A DNA stretch of 64,000 bases. Origin: Rhynchonema sp. JSB1_4 (Eukaryota; Nematoda; Chromadorea; Monhysterida; Xyalidae). Each line of letters begins with the position of its first letter. Positions within the stretch are counted from its first letter, which is position 1. Below the pieces are notes generated by a model. That model made no database searches. It was given only the letters and a program-made list of their open reading frames with translations, and was not told where the DNA came from. The translations under genes were made by a program, and so were the position numbers. This document shows, in pieces, positions 30,721 to 44,300 of the stretch. The stretch covers positions 60,915 through 124,914 of the forward strand of contig JASAMV010003044.1 of the NCBI GenBank assembly GCA_030248065.1, written 5' to 3'.

Positions 30721-33700
30721 ATGAAGTTCGATCAAATGCTTGAGCAACACGTGGGCGAGTTCGGCGTGTACCAGCGTGTCATCTACTTGCTTGTCTGTCT
30801 GCCCGCAATGTGGTCGGCCGTGATGATGTACTCGTGGACATTCGCTGGCGTGGCCGACATTCCACACAGGTGGGCTGAGAAATGCAAGAGGTTTCATTTT
30901 GAATGGGACGCAAAGTAATTGTCACGGGTGGTAGCAAACCGGGCTTGATCAAACTCACAGCTTCATTATATGCACTACTCATTGCTGCGTTCCCAGACAA
31001 CTCCACTGGTCGTACTTCGTACTAAATCTCGAAATAGTGCTATCCAAACTCAAAAGTCGCGTGACCAAAACCGAACCGGTCTGTGCGGGATGAGTAATCG
31101 AGCTGTATGTCGCTCATTGCCCTTTATTATCATGCCCATTATCGACATGACGCCAGAAATTATCGACCAATGATCGATTTTACAAATGACATCCGCCATA
31201 GGTGCCGACTGTCGACCAACGACTCCGTCTACAGCAAGCCTTCAACACCGCGCAATGAAACATCATCCACGCTGTGGAGCACCCCGACCGATTCCAAGTT
31301 GTCCGGTTGTTATCGCCAAATACTGAATGAGCAAGGCAAAGTGCTCATTGAGGAACCATGTTTGGATGGCTATGTCTGGGACACCAGTGAATTTTCGAGC
31401 AGCGCTGTGATGGACGTACGTGAAACGTTATGCTTTGTGTGACGTTTCAAGGCCTGACGTGCATTCCCATTTACAGCACGAGTTGGTGTGTGATCGCAGT
31501 TGGATGGTGGCTGCTGTGCAGTCCTGCATCTACATCGGCATCGGGGTGGGAGCGCTCATATTCGGATATTTGGCGAATCGGTTGGTCAAGAATATTTTGA
31601 ATTCATTTGACGTAAGAGATGGGAGCGGTGCACCCGGTGCATGTGTTGCCCGGGTGCACTGTTTTCACTGGCTGGTGGTGGTGGTGGGTCATATCATCGT
31701 CGATGCGAATGTTCCAGACATGCAGCACCAGCGAGATGGTTTTGTAGATTGCAACCCTGTTCATATTGCAGTGTCGGTCGTAAACCGATCATCGTTTACG
31801 GCAGCATTGGTATCGGCGTCTGTTCACTGCTGTTCACTTGGGCACCAAACATCAGCTCGTTGATGTTCCTTCGATTCATGCAGGGATTCCTCGAATACGC
31901 CGTATGGCAGGCGCCCTTTGTTGTTTGTAAGTAGGGAAACTTCAGCATTCAGTCGAAATCAAACTTGGTGATTCGATCGGAATTGGACTTGCTTTGGTCG
32001 CGTCACTTTTTCATCTGTTTGTATCCTCAAGACTTACCGATGTACCAGAACGGGCCGATCACCGTGTTGGTTGTCAACCAAACGAACTGTATTTTATTTT
32101 CTTAGAACGTCACTTTTCTAACTATTCAATGCAGGCATCGAGCTTGTCGGCCCATCGAAGCGCAAAATCACGGGTTTGGTCATCGAGTTCTTTTTCTCTG
32201 GCGGCATGGTCATGCTTGGCTGTGCGGCGTATTTATTGCAGGATGACTGGCAGGCCTTGCAGGTTGTCACTGCCATACCTGGCTTCCTCTTCGCATCCTA
32301 TTATTGGTATGTGCTTGTTTTTTACGTGTGTTTGGTTTGGTTGTCTATGCTTGGATTGTTTGATAAGGTGCTCTACCTTACAGTACCCGGGTCATGTGTC
32401 TACTGTATGTCGCACTATTTCAGGCTGCTACCCGAGTCGCCGCGTTGGCTGTTGGCAATGGGTCGTCGCACCGAATGTCTAGCGATCGTGCGTCGTATGG
32501 CCTATTGGAATGATGTGGCACTCAGTGAAGACACACTCGAACAGCTAAATGTAATGAGAGAGAAAATCAATATGTAGATGGAATTAAAAGAGATCGCATC
32601 ACCAACTGTGCACTGTGCGGTGCAATAATGCAACCTCTTTCAGATACGAACAGGTAATGTTCGATGTTTCACTTGCTGTATAACCTCGGTGGCGGTTACG
32701 GTATCTACTACGACATCGGCGATCCAGTCTCGTTTTTCTGTTCCCAGTATAATTTTGTCTTTAGTTTAGTATGGGACTTCCAAAATACTTTGTTTGACAC
32801 CCTTATCCCTGTAAATCGTTTGGGCATCAAAAGAGTAAATCACACTGGTGGTGAGCCGCGGTTTCAGCTACGGTGCTTTTCTGTTCTGTGGTAAAGTTGA
32901 TTCCGGCTTTTCATGGTGAAAGATAGCAAAATATGCACCCATTGTTTTAATAAGTTTTCGAGCTCTGTATATTTCAACTCTAGTACTTATTATGTTAGCA
33001 ACATTATAAAGTTCACATCTATTTTTTTCACCTGGATCCGCATACCGAGAGTCCCCCACCCTTGCGCAGGTGCACATAATCGTTGGTGAAGCTTTGTTGT
33101 GAGTCGGCCACTCACTCTGCTCAACCACTTGAGAGGAGGAGCAAAAATATCGGTGCTCAGATAGAGTTCCGAATCCGTTGGTGAAGACTTGAGGGTCAAA
33201 CACAGAGAGGGTTCGCAACAGAGTGTGATGCCAACCGTGGCACTGCTCGGTATGCTTTGTGATGTTTCACACCAAAACCATCACACCACTTCATGCGTGG
33301 CACATATGGTATTTCACCCAAATGTCGGTAATATAATTTCACATTAACTACAGACATTCAGGTCATTCTTTTAAATTGGAATTCTTTTCTATTTAAAAAG
33401 GGTTTTTTGTAAATGCAGCCAACTGAAGTTCCCAAACGCTTGTCACAACGCATTGTTCGGTCGAATAGCTTTATCGCAGGCAAACCAAGCTTGACGCTAT
33501 AACATTGTGCTTTAAAAATGTCAAAAACGCAATATTATTAAATTAATCAGAGCCATAAGTATGCAAAAAATGTCACAAATTTTATTTAAATTTCAGGAAG
33601 AAGACGATAGCGAGCCGCCAACTGAAGTCAAATGTCCGTTGGCCGAATCGGATGAGACATTGACTCCGCCCACATTGGAGCAGGATCGCACCTATTCGTA

Positions 33701-34960
33701 CCTCGATCTGATCCGAACACCGTGTATGGCACGAAAAACGCTCATTTCTGGATTCGTTTGGTATGTGAAATAATTGAATTATTTCGCGCTTTATAGGCCT
33801 GGTTTTCGTAATTCGAAATCCATTGTTTTACGTACCCTGAAAATTCAGGATAACCGTAACCCTGATCTACTACGCGATTTCGTTGAATCCATCGGCGATC
33901 GGTGGCGGCTTCTATTCGGCTTTTATTCTTGGAACCTTTATGGAGGTGAACATCAACAATTTTATCCATTTCTCACACCAACGGTCAAAAATTGTCCTGA
34001 TTTTGCAAGGTGCCCGCCGTGTTTATCCTTATTTTCACGCTGGACGTTCTGGGTCGCAAACTGTTGCAAGCGGGTGGATTTGGCATCGCGGGTATCATGT
34101 GCATTGCGATCGCGCTCATGCCAAGGGGTTGGTCATTTCCTTTTATGTATTTGGTTGCAAGTAATCAACGTCTTTTACAAAGATGTTTCAGACGCCACCT
34201 GGCCGATCCTCGTATGCTCTAACGTGTCGCGCATCGCGATGACAGCTGTGTTCTGTCTGGTCTACCTGCACACCAGCGAAATATTTCCCACCGTCATCCG
34301 ATCAATGGCGTTGGGCGTTACCGTAACCTGCAGTCGAATCGGCGGCATCATTGCGCCGTTTGCCGGCATGTATTTGGTCAGTTCAATTGGTGTTCTTGCA
34401 AATCAATGGGCTTGATAACCGCACGACGAACATCAAACTTGGTGGTCTTGCATTTGGTCACGTGAGGAATATTTCTAGATTTACTGTTGCCACTGGTGTT
34501 GACCGGCGTGAAAAGACTCCAACAGCTGTCTGTCCGGCAAATTGATATTCAATGTAAATAAAAGTAACGTGACTGAGACAAATCCTGTTCGATCATCAAG
34601 CTCGGGCTTATAACTCGAGAAAAAATTATTGAAATCAATATATTTTGACGAGCAGGGCGGGGATGATCTGCGTGCAGCGACGCTGCTGGCTTTCGGCTGT
34701 CTGTCGTGCGCATCAGCTGTGCTCACAATGTTCCTGCCCGAATCCGCACATCGCGCCCTGCCTGAAACAATCGAGGACGGGGAAGCATTTGGAAAGTGTG
34801 TACATGCAGATGATGATTTTCTCTTTTTATTATTTTGCGAATCTTTTTTTGTTGAAAAAGTTAAAGAACTAATTTTTCAAGGAAAATCCGTCTCTTCGAA
34901 CCGATACGGGGCGATGCGGTGACCAAGAAAGCGAAGCATGTAATTGAGGATCAAATATAA
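30721..34960 (+). CDS. SLC22-type organic ion transporter, paralog 1
   Basis: Twelve exons: 30721-30869, 31202-31415, 31477-31580, 31772-31926, 32135-32306, 32424-32550, 33597-33760, 33849-33945, 34010-34127, 34192-34376, 34653-34795 and 34882-34960. They give 1707 nt and 568 residues, in phase throughout. It starts MKFDQMLEQHVGEFGVYQRV (TM1 follows). A cysteine-bearing extracellular loop leads to HELVCDRSW, the SLC22 hallmark before TM2. MFS motif A is GYLANRVGRKPI. PESPRWLLAMGRR follows TM6 and is the second hallmark. YLHTSEIFPTVIRS and RIGGIIAPFAGMYL mark TM10-11. The acceptor of exon 11 could be 3 bases later. Such carriers move organic cations, anions or carnitine; the substrate cannot be read from sequence. 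Intron 6 exceeds 1 kb. Confidence 0.93.
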
Positions 34961-37617
34961 AGTGATCAGACCAGGTATTTTTGTGCTTTTTTAAAAGCAA
35001 CCCGGTATAAAGTCGACAACTGGGTCCTGTTTTGCTTCCAAATTATTTTTGTTGCAGATCAGACCGATCACCCATTTTAGTTTGTCGTCAAATGTCATTT
35101 TATACTGTTCAGTTTGTTAGAACAGAAAGACCAGGAAAGTTCTACTGTTTGTTCTTTTTTCTATCATGGTTTTTTTGCATTCTTGCTTTGCTTGATTCTG
35201 TGAACTCTTTAACTTGATTCGAATAAAACTATTCTGATTCCATAAAAAGTATTTTTCGTCGGCTTCACGCGCCAACACGTCACCTTCGATACTTTTGCCT
35301 ACTGTCCCAAAATTAAAAAAACAAGGTTTAAAAAAGTACGCCGTCGAATAAAACCGATAAAAGAAAAGACCGACGTGTGTAGACTAGACCGAGTGATTGA
35401 TGTTGTTTCGCTTTGTGCGCAAGGTTGGCCGATCCGTGCAGTCGTCGGTACGTGTGTGAGAATGGCGCACTTTCTGTTTTTCTGTTTGAAAGTGCACGAA
35501 AATGAATTATTATCTCGCACCAAAAGTTCATTCGTCAAGCGGTTTTGCCACGTGTTTTACAGCAGTTGCAGGCGTTGCTCTACATTTCTAAACTATCACG
35601 TGCCTGTGCTTCAGTTCAGACCACTCTGTGAGCCAACACTTTATCTGAAATAAAAAATTCCCAGTCGAAGAATATAGGTACCTATTCAATATGAGATTCT
35701 TGGCTTGGCCTACCCACAACTACCAGACGCTGCATCTGGGATCCAGTCTAGCCTGCTTATCATCAGGATTCACGTGTGAGTCACATGCGAGCATAAGAAC
35801 AGATCAGCTGGTTTAAGTCTATCGGATAACATTTATGTATGTTTCACATTCACGTACATCTACACAGATTCCCTGAACTCACCATGTACGCAGGCATGGG
35901 CACCCATTGCCAATTTTTCATCAAGTGGAATTACATTTGACGGTACATTTTACATAGGTGCGTTAATCGAACCAGACAGTCCTCTGTCAAATTATTCAAC
36001 GCTGGCACTTTATTGTATTTTTCTCTCGCCCACGTAACCACAAGCACCAAAAGTACAATATGTCAGGTGTCTACTCCTACTTTTGCGATACACAGAGCAA
36101 TACCAACATCAGCCAGCTTTATTAGCCCAGCCAATCGTATGTAGTTTGTGCCATGAACTGCGTGGTACCAACCCAGCATAGGCGTGGCGTTGGCTAAGGC
36201 AACATTATTATGAATGGAGAAGCTTTTCCCGCTTGTCCTTGCTCTTTTGACCCATTTTTTACCCCGCGCCCGCGCTTGTTGGGGGTACATAATATTGAAG
36301 ATAGAGCAGACATGCCACCTCGGCGTGCCTACAGTGCGAACACGTGTTCCGTCTTTTTTACCACCCAGATGGTAGTGGTGGCATGTTGAATCGCTTTATG
36401 TGATGGCAAATCATTGTATGCTTGCGTGTCCCGTGTTGTGCCTGTGTGTGGGCGTACGGTGCAACTGTCATTGGCATGGGGTGCATCTTTGGCAACTGAC
36501 AACCCCAGAAAGATATTGCGAACCCCCAAAAATCTCACTATCATTTCATTTGAGATTACACCCACAGGGTTGAGCAAAAGACGCTTTTTTCAAAATTTCG
36601 ATTAAAAAACGTGTTTTTCAATAAAAACGCTTTTTTCAAACATGAAATACGAAAAAATTTTTCCAAATTAGCCCCCAGTGGTGAACTATTCGGGCGGGGC
36701 GGCTTATTTGGCATTCTACGGTATCAATTTGTGGTTGGGCTTGGGTTAGCATTAGGACGCAAGTGCGTGTGTTGGTTTCAATGCTCTACACGGACATGCT
36801 TTTTCATATAGCATACATACTTAGGTGCGCTTTAAAGTGTGCTGGTGGGCATGCCCCATGCTTGATCTAATAAATATTCATGGCTGCAGCTCTCATTTTC
36901 TGCAATGCGTGAAACACAGTCATGCGTGACAAAAACAGGACAGTTGCTGAGCGACCGTCTGTTCATACTGGTGAAAACATGACCGGCAGCTCAATTCTGT
37001 AATTTTGAAGCAGACCCTTTTCCGGGTTTATTGCTCCTGTCCAGATGCTTTGTTCTCAATTGCAATTACACCTGCAACGTGGGCGTAGAATTTGACTAAC
37101 TGTAATGGCGTCAACGTCTTGCATCTTCTTTAGTTTGAAGCACTCTGTACACTGCTGAATACCATTAAGCAGTACACTCCATTACAATGAGCGCACTTGA
37201 AAAATTGTGTGCGTCATACTCTGCCCAACTTGAATCAGACGAATCGTGCATACGGTAGCGTGCAGCTGTTTCGTCTCATGGTTTCCGGGTGCAGCCCATT
37301 TGTATTTAGTGTGCCCTACTTTCAAAATCTAAACTTAAACAGCACTTTACTCCTGATATCAGAACTAGTTTCCGTTCGGAAGTGAGCTTGTATTATGTAA
37401 CCCATATCTTGCAGCATTGAAAGAGCCAAACTTGACAAGAAAGCATGCTCAGTAACGCGTAGGATAAGCTTTTTTGTACCCGCATTTGGGTTGATGCCTG
37501 TTTAGTTCAGTCTAATCACGCTTCTGTGCTTGGACAGGACACAGCTAGCTGTTTTCCTAAAGCGTTTGCATTTTCCATGGCAATCCTTGTGGGTTAAAAG
37601 ACAAGGAACCACATGCG
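34961..37617 (+). other. Spacer between the first transporter and the retrotransposon
   Basis: A 2.7-kb interval with no supported gene. Short frames have no family features. No RNA gene or clean MITE end was found. Confidence 0.4.
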
Positions 37618-40338
37618 ATGAACCAAGTAATAACGTTGTTTCCTGTAATTTTGTCCCTACCGGCCCACGCTCGGCCTTTCAGCTTCATCGCCTGCGTCGC
37701 GCCTGCAGCTAAATTATTTTTGGACACTATCCAAACTGCTGGCGCCACTCAATTGGTCAACACTCCAACACGTGGCTCAAATTTATTGGACTTGGTTTTT
37801 GTGACTGACGCCAGCAAAATCACCAAAATTGAGGTGCCCACAAGTCTTGGAGACGTCCAAAGCGACCACCGTCCCGTCTGGCTCACAACCAGTTACACGA
37901 CATCAAAATGTCGTAAAATCACCCGTTTTCGGAACTGGGGCCGAGCGAAATGGGACGTGATGGAAGCTTTTCTTTCTCTCAATATTCCATGGGATGAAAT
38001 TCTTTATGGCCCATTTTCTGACCCACTTTCCACCTGGGATGCCATCAAATTGGCATGCCAAATGGCCATTAAAGAATTTGTGCCCATCTCGCGCGTCTCC
38101 TCGACAACCGGGTATATGCCCGATTGGTCACCTCAGCTGTCCCGCCTACGTAGAACGGAGTCCCGTCTGCGCTCGCGCATGCATCGGGAACCAAATATCA
38201 ATACCTACTATTCCCGGTGCAAAATCTCTCGCACCATTCGCCGACACAGACGGAGCTGGGTCCGTAGGCGGGAACAGTCGTTGGTCACAAATCCAAGCCC
38301 AAAAAAGTTTTGGAGTTACATCAGACGAAAAATCAGCCCTAGGACTGATCTTCCTGATGTAACTGACACCAGCGGTGTGCTTCACACGGAGGACGAGGCC
38401 AAGGCCACCGCCTTCAACGCCTATTTTGCCTCTGTCTTCAATTCCAACCTTGGAATTGCAGGCACAATCCCTCTGTGTGCAGCCCATCCCGTTCCGGACA
38501 TGGAGGAAATAGTCTGTTCTCCCCGCATTCTCTTTCAATTCTTTCGAAAACTTCCAACCAAAACTACCCCCGGGCCTGACGGGATCCCTTCGGCCTTCTT
38601 GAAGAAGTTGGGCCTCGCACTTGTGGATCAATTCTCATTCCTTTTCAACCAAATTCTCCACACCGGCGTTGTTCCCAATGATTTCAAGTTGGCCGATGTG
38701 GTCCCGATACCCAAGGAAAAATTCCCTAAAAGTGTCACAAAATATCGTCCTATTTCCCTTACCTCCTCCCCTTGCAAACTTTTGGAGTCCTTTGTAAATT
38801 CAAAGGTTATGGCTCATCTTCAAAAACATAATTTATTATCTCCCTGCCAATTCGGTTTTATACCTGGTCGCTCTGTGGAGGCCCAACTTCTGTGCTGCAT
38901 GTCACACTGGACAGCAGCGTTAGAGCGGGGAGCGCAGTGGACATCATCTACTTAGATAGCCAAAAGGCTTTTGACACTGTCCCCCACTCTGCGCTGCTGC
39001 AAAAACTACAGCACTACGGTTTCCCCCGTCATTTACTCACTTGGGTATCTTCCTACCTAAGTGGACGGTCACAACGGGTTCGGGTCGGTGACGCTGTTTC
39101 TGGGTGGACTCCGGTCACCTCCGGGGTTGCCCAGGGCAGTGTTTTCGGCCCGACTCTTTTTCTCATTTATATAAATGATGTTGTCAGCGTGGTGCATCCA
39201 GGCACCTACCTCTATCTCTACGCTGATGACATCAAAATTTATAGGGAAATCCGTAGTGCTGTTGATCACAAAATCCTCCAGGGTGACATAAATGCGGTCA
39301 TTAGTTGGCTCTCTGCAAATGGCATGGCCCTAGCCAGTCATAAGAGCGTCACTGTAAGGCTTGGGGATCACCCCCAAGTCCCACCTGTCTATTTTTGTGG
39401 GAATGAGCAGATTGTTTCACCTCCCCATGTCCGGGACTTGGGTGTCATAATTGACCAACAAAACTTAAAATTTGAGTCACACATTGGTAAAATTGTGGCC
39501 GACGCCAGTAGAATGGAAAAGACCATCCGCCGTAACTTCCACAGTCGTAATCGCGACTTTCTCCGCAAACTCTACTTGGCCTATGTTCGTCCATTACTGG
39601 AATTTTCCATGTCCATTTGGTCCCCTCAAAATGTCACTTTGGCTAAAAACGTTGAAAAAATTCAACGTAGGTTCACTTATTATTTACCAGGCATGCAGAC
39701 ACTGTCTTACCAACAGCGTTTGCATGCACTAAATTTGGACCCCCTAATTTATCGCCGGACCGTGAACGATCTTGTGCTCGTGTACAAAGTCGTTCGTGGT
39801 CTCATACCTGGGGTAACCAAGGAATCATTCTTTCCACCGCGTGACACCGACCGCCCAACCCGAGGGCACTCCCACAGTTTGTGTCGAGTTCATGGCGCGG
39901 GTCCGGACTTGTCCGGGTATTGGGCTTATCGCGTTGTGGACCTCTGGAACAGGCTCCCAGAGGACGTCGTCTCCGCTGCCTCAATTGCGGCCTTTAAATC
40001 TAAACTAAACTCACGTGGTCGAGACGTAGTTTCTCGCCATATTTCAACAAAATTCTCAGCCGTCGTTGACTGATCTTCTCAGTCACTGAGTTGCTGCTTT
40101 CAGGTAATCGTTGGTTTTTGTTGTCGCCTGTTTTCATCTCGTGTGCGCCATTGATCACTGATTTTCGCCTGTCGTTGCTGTTTTTGGTTGGTTTAAAATT
40201 TCTCTGGTACGTTTTGTCGTTTGTTCATTCATGATTATCATTGTGTTACGTACACTCGTTTATTTTTCAGGTGTTTTCCGGATCTCGTTGTAGGTCTTTG
40301 CGTGAGCTTGCAAATAAAATTTGAATTTGAATTTGTCT
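37618..40338 (+). mobile_element. CR1/Jockey-like non-LTR retrotransposon, 5'-truncated and frameshifted
   Basis: The first frame (37,618-38,955) holds the end of the endonuclease (DTIQTAGATQLVNTPTRGSN, then SDHRPVWL), a basic linker (KFWSYIRRK), and the start of the reverse transcriptase (PGPDGIPSAFLKKLG, YRPISLTSSPCKLLES, CQFGFIPGRS). The frame then shifts by one near 38,890. The second frame (38,892-40,073) continues with IIYLDSQKAFDTVPHSALL, GVAQGSVFGPTLFLIYINDV and the catalytic YLYLYADDIKIY box, followed by the thumb region. The true insertion boundary is probably near 37,680. The 3' end has AATAAA and a TTTGAA tail at about 40,313-40,338. The frameshift makes it non-functional. Confidence 0.92.
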
Positions 40339-41316
40339 GTCGCCTTGGGAGCATTAGCGTCTGAGGTCCTTAGCTCCTGATTGAACCAGTAAGCCGGGCT
40401 AAAACGTAACATTGAGCCTGTCAGTGATTTATATTATGAATCTTGCACTTTTCAAATAATCGTAAGCTGCAGACACACAAAACCACTCTAGCACCTCGGA
40501 CCACGTGAATTATTCACAGATCTGATGGCACAATATTCATTGCATTTACATATATTGCACTTACCGACAGCAATGCGGCACTTTGGAAAAAATATATGAA
40601 ATTTTTGTAGCATTAAGCAGGCGATATGCGGAGAGCCTGCTTGTCACTGCCGAGAGCAATTGATATTTAGCTTATACAACATGGTTTTTTCAGGTTTATT
40701 ACTGCTTCTAGGCACACTTCGCAATCATTAGAAGCATAAACCCACAGGCCAGACAAGTGCAGACGGGGTTGACATTTATTATCTCGCCCACTTTCTCTCT
40801 CCCCCCCTGTGGGCAAAAGCAAGCTTTGTGCGCATAATCCTCTGGCTAAAGTCACGTGCGGCGGTTTTTCTGGCATAAAACTGAAACCCTCGTGAGTCCC
40901 GTCGTGGACGACAAAGAATTGCGAAGGCAGGACACCGAAAAGCTTGACAATAATTTATGTTCGGCTCAACTTTTTGTCGACACGCGTGTTACGTCAGGAC
41001 AGCACTCTCTCAGCTCCGTGCGCTTTCGGTAGTGTTCGGCGACTTTGTGAAATATTGCACCCATTTAACAACTTTCTCAAGCGAAGTTCCGCTCTCAACA
41101 TTTTATTGCCGCACATTCTTTGAATCGCTCAGGATCTGAGCAGATCGCATTACTTGGCAGAGTGCCATGGCATACTCACTTTTTAGAGTTTCCACCTTTA
41201 GTTCTGTTCTCTGGTTTTCCCCCTCAAGTGGATTTTATCAGATTATACTAGGATACAGGCATGATAACATCAGTGGTTTCATCGTATTTCTTTCTTTATT
41301 ATTTCAGAGCTGAGTA
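40339..41316 (+). other. Spacer upstream of the second transporter
   Basis: Non-coding interval of about 1 kb. Short frames only. An acceptor-like TTATTTCAG at 41,300-41,308, nine bases before the ATG, could be a cis- or trans-splice acceptor. Confidence 0.4.
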
Positions 41317-44300
41317 ATGAAATTCGACGATTTGCTGACGCACCATTTGGGCCAGTTCGGTTTGTATCAACGTGTCATCTACGCGTTGATATGTCTGCCC
41401 CCAATTTGGTGTGCGATCAGCACTTATTCGTGGACTTTCGTCGGAGCTGACATTCCGCACAGGTAATTGATGGATACAAGCACGCAAAGCATGAATGGCT
41501 AGATTGTTGGTGTGATCATAGTAGAACAATTAGACCGTTCGTGCAGTGAGTATCCCAGTAATTCGACAAACTTGTAAAAAATAGCATGTGACACAATTTT
41601 GGGTCTTGGGGTTTAGCTCACGCCGGATGGTGTTCATTTTTGGGTGAGTGTGAACCTGAACCTAAGCCAGGCCGAACCCCAGACCTATAAATCGCCACCC
41701 GACATCAGCTGAACAAGTAGCGAACTTCGATCGATCCGTGTGCCAAGCGGTCACCATGATCAACTCGTAGCGTTAATCCATTAACTCTCTCTCTTTTCCC
41801 TGTCACCGAATCGTAGCGTCTAAATATCCACTTTCTAGCCACGCGCGCACCCCGCTAACCCCCAATAGCTCCAGCCCCTAACTAATCCTGCACTTCCCAC
41901 CTATTTCAGATGTGTGGTGTACAAGTGTACTGAATGCACAGCAATGTCAGTGTGTGTCCTCCCACTACCAAATGTGCGGCCCAGGCTCAGGCGTGTGCAC
42001 CCCTAGATACCACCAATACCCCTATTGAAGATGCCGGTTGAATGCAAACGACAGCCGGACTGCAGCAGTGGACCTCAATGTTGGTACGCCAATGTGGACA
42101 ACCCCCTTGGACCCGACCAAGGCCTCGTGTTATCGGCACAGGCTGGACACGCAAGGCAACGTGATCGAGACTGAGACATGCACCGAGGGTTATGTCTGGG
42201 ACAACACTAAGATACGAACCAGTGCGACGATGGAGGTTAATGACGTTGATGGCCCTGTGGTCACAGACCGACACATAACATTACGGCCTTATATTGCTGG
42301 GGCCTAACTGACTCTCAAGGAACACCACGAGCAAATCCCATTGTTTACTAAAAACATCCCTGTTTGTTGAAATGCGCAAAGTTATAGTTAGGTCTAGGCC
42401 AAGATTCGTAACTTTGGGTGGTATTTTTGAAGCAGTGTGGAGGTCAGTTGGGTGTAAAGCTCGGTCGGTGTCAGCTCGGTCTAAACATTAAACATTGCCT
42501 ACTGTTCAGGGTTGGATTTAAAAAAAATATTATTATTGAACTTTTTTTTAACTTTTTTGAATTTTTAAAAAAATTTTTTAAGATTTACTCTTTTTTATTC
42601 CGGACCACAAAAATTTCGGTTCTCAACGTGAAAAATTGTCGAAAATTTTTGTAAGCATATTTGATTGCACTTGAGAATATAGGAATAGTTGACACCGACC
42701 AGTTGTGTTCACAAACGGGCAGTAGCGAGGTTATATTTTTTTACAATGAGCCAGATAACGTGACAATACGCGTTGGGGATAGCCTGTCCACCATACAGTA
42801 TGTACCAACATCTGTAGATTGTAGTATAAAAAGTGAAGGGAAGGTGAAGTCACGGGCAAGGTAAATGATTGGCACAATTTTTAAGCAAAGTTACATGAAA
42901 ACAGGTGCATAACCCGCGGTGTTGGAACGATAATTTTGGACTTCAAGCAGATTTGACTTCCTGTAGTAACTGAATGCGCACATAATGACGGCTGCTTAGG
43001 TTGTTTAGTACAGCCACGGACTGTCCAACGTTGTAATGATATTGTATTGATACCGATGCGAAATACAAGCGCCGCAGGCGATTTTTTGAGAAAAAAACAA
43101 GCAGGAACATGCATAAAAACATGCATTTTCACCACAAAAATGGGGAAAATAATAAAAAAAGTTGTGAAATAATAAAAAAAAGTGAACTTACTTTTCTAAT
43201 TTTTAAAAACCGGAAAAGTGGCGAACTTTCTTTTTTTTAAAATTTTTTTGACAAAAAAGTTTTTGCTTTTTTTTAACCCAACCCTGCTACTGTTAACGTG
43301 CAATGTTTCATGTTTACACAGAGCTTAAACCGATTGAGCTTTCGACCGAACTTAAAGGCAAACTACATCAACCGGAGCCCGATTTCGAAGGTGGCGTGCA
43401 TTCAAAATAAATAGAAAGAGAAAATCATCATCCTCCACCTTGTATTCTTCAACTTGTCACATTTCCCAAATCAGCATCCACGTCAGAATGTTTCACGATT
43501 CTGCCAGCTGCGAAATCGAGCTCATGTTGGTGTGGTTTTCCTAGACACTGACTTTTACACCCAACTGACCTTTACAACGCTTCGAAAGTATTAGGCCGAC
43601 GTCTTATAACAGACTTTGAGGCTGAAGTCTGGAAGCTAGTAAACAAAGATCGTATAATAATTCTCTCAAAGTTACATAAGTCCTAACGACCACACATCTC
43701 AACCGTGTGATGTTTCAGTGGTCACTAGTGTGTGATCGTGCGTGGATCAAGGCAGCCATTCAGGCAGGATTGTATATCGGCGTGGGCTTCGGCTCACTCG
43801 TACTTGGCTATCTCGCAAACAGGTATAGCTGGCTCATCCCCGTTAACATGACCGATGAGCATGACAACAGCTGTGTTACTGAAAGTTGCTATAGTTGTTT
43901 ACTTTCTAGAATTGGAACGCCGAAGGTGTTCTCACTCGGCTTACTCTCTCGTAAATAGCGGGAAATTCTCACACTCGAGTGTCAAACGCAACACCAGCTA
44001 AGTGTTGATCATAGTTTTACACTCTAAGTAGAACTTTTGATGCTCATTATTGCATTCATAAAAAGACAGAACTATTTATCGATAGTATAAAAATTCACAA
44101 AAGGTCATGCCTATTTAAGATTCGGTCGTAAACCAGTGATATTCTACGGCACCATGTTGCTGACGGCAGCTAATGTCTTGTCGGCGTGGAGTCCAAATTG
44201 GATTGTGTTCGCTGTGCTGCGATTTCTGATCGGATTCTTTGAGCCATCCTTGTGGCAAACACCGTATTGTGTTTGTAAGTTCCAGGGAATCTCTACGAGC

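Noticed and set aside
37530..37680. Start of the retrotransposon ORF at 37,618 as a true protein start
   Set aside because: The first residues do not resemble an endonuclease, and the recognisable domain begins mid-fold, so the copy is 5'-truncated and the ATG is fortuitous.
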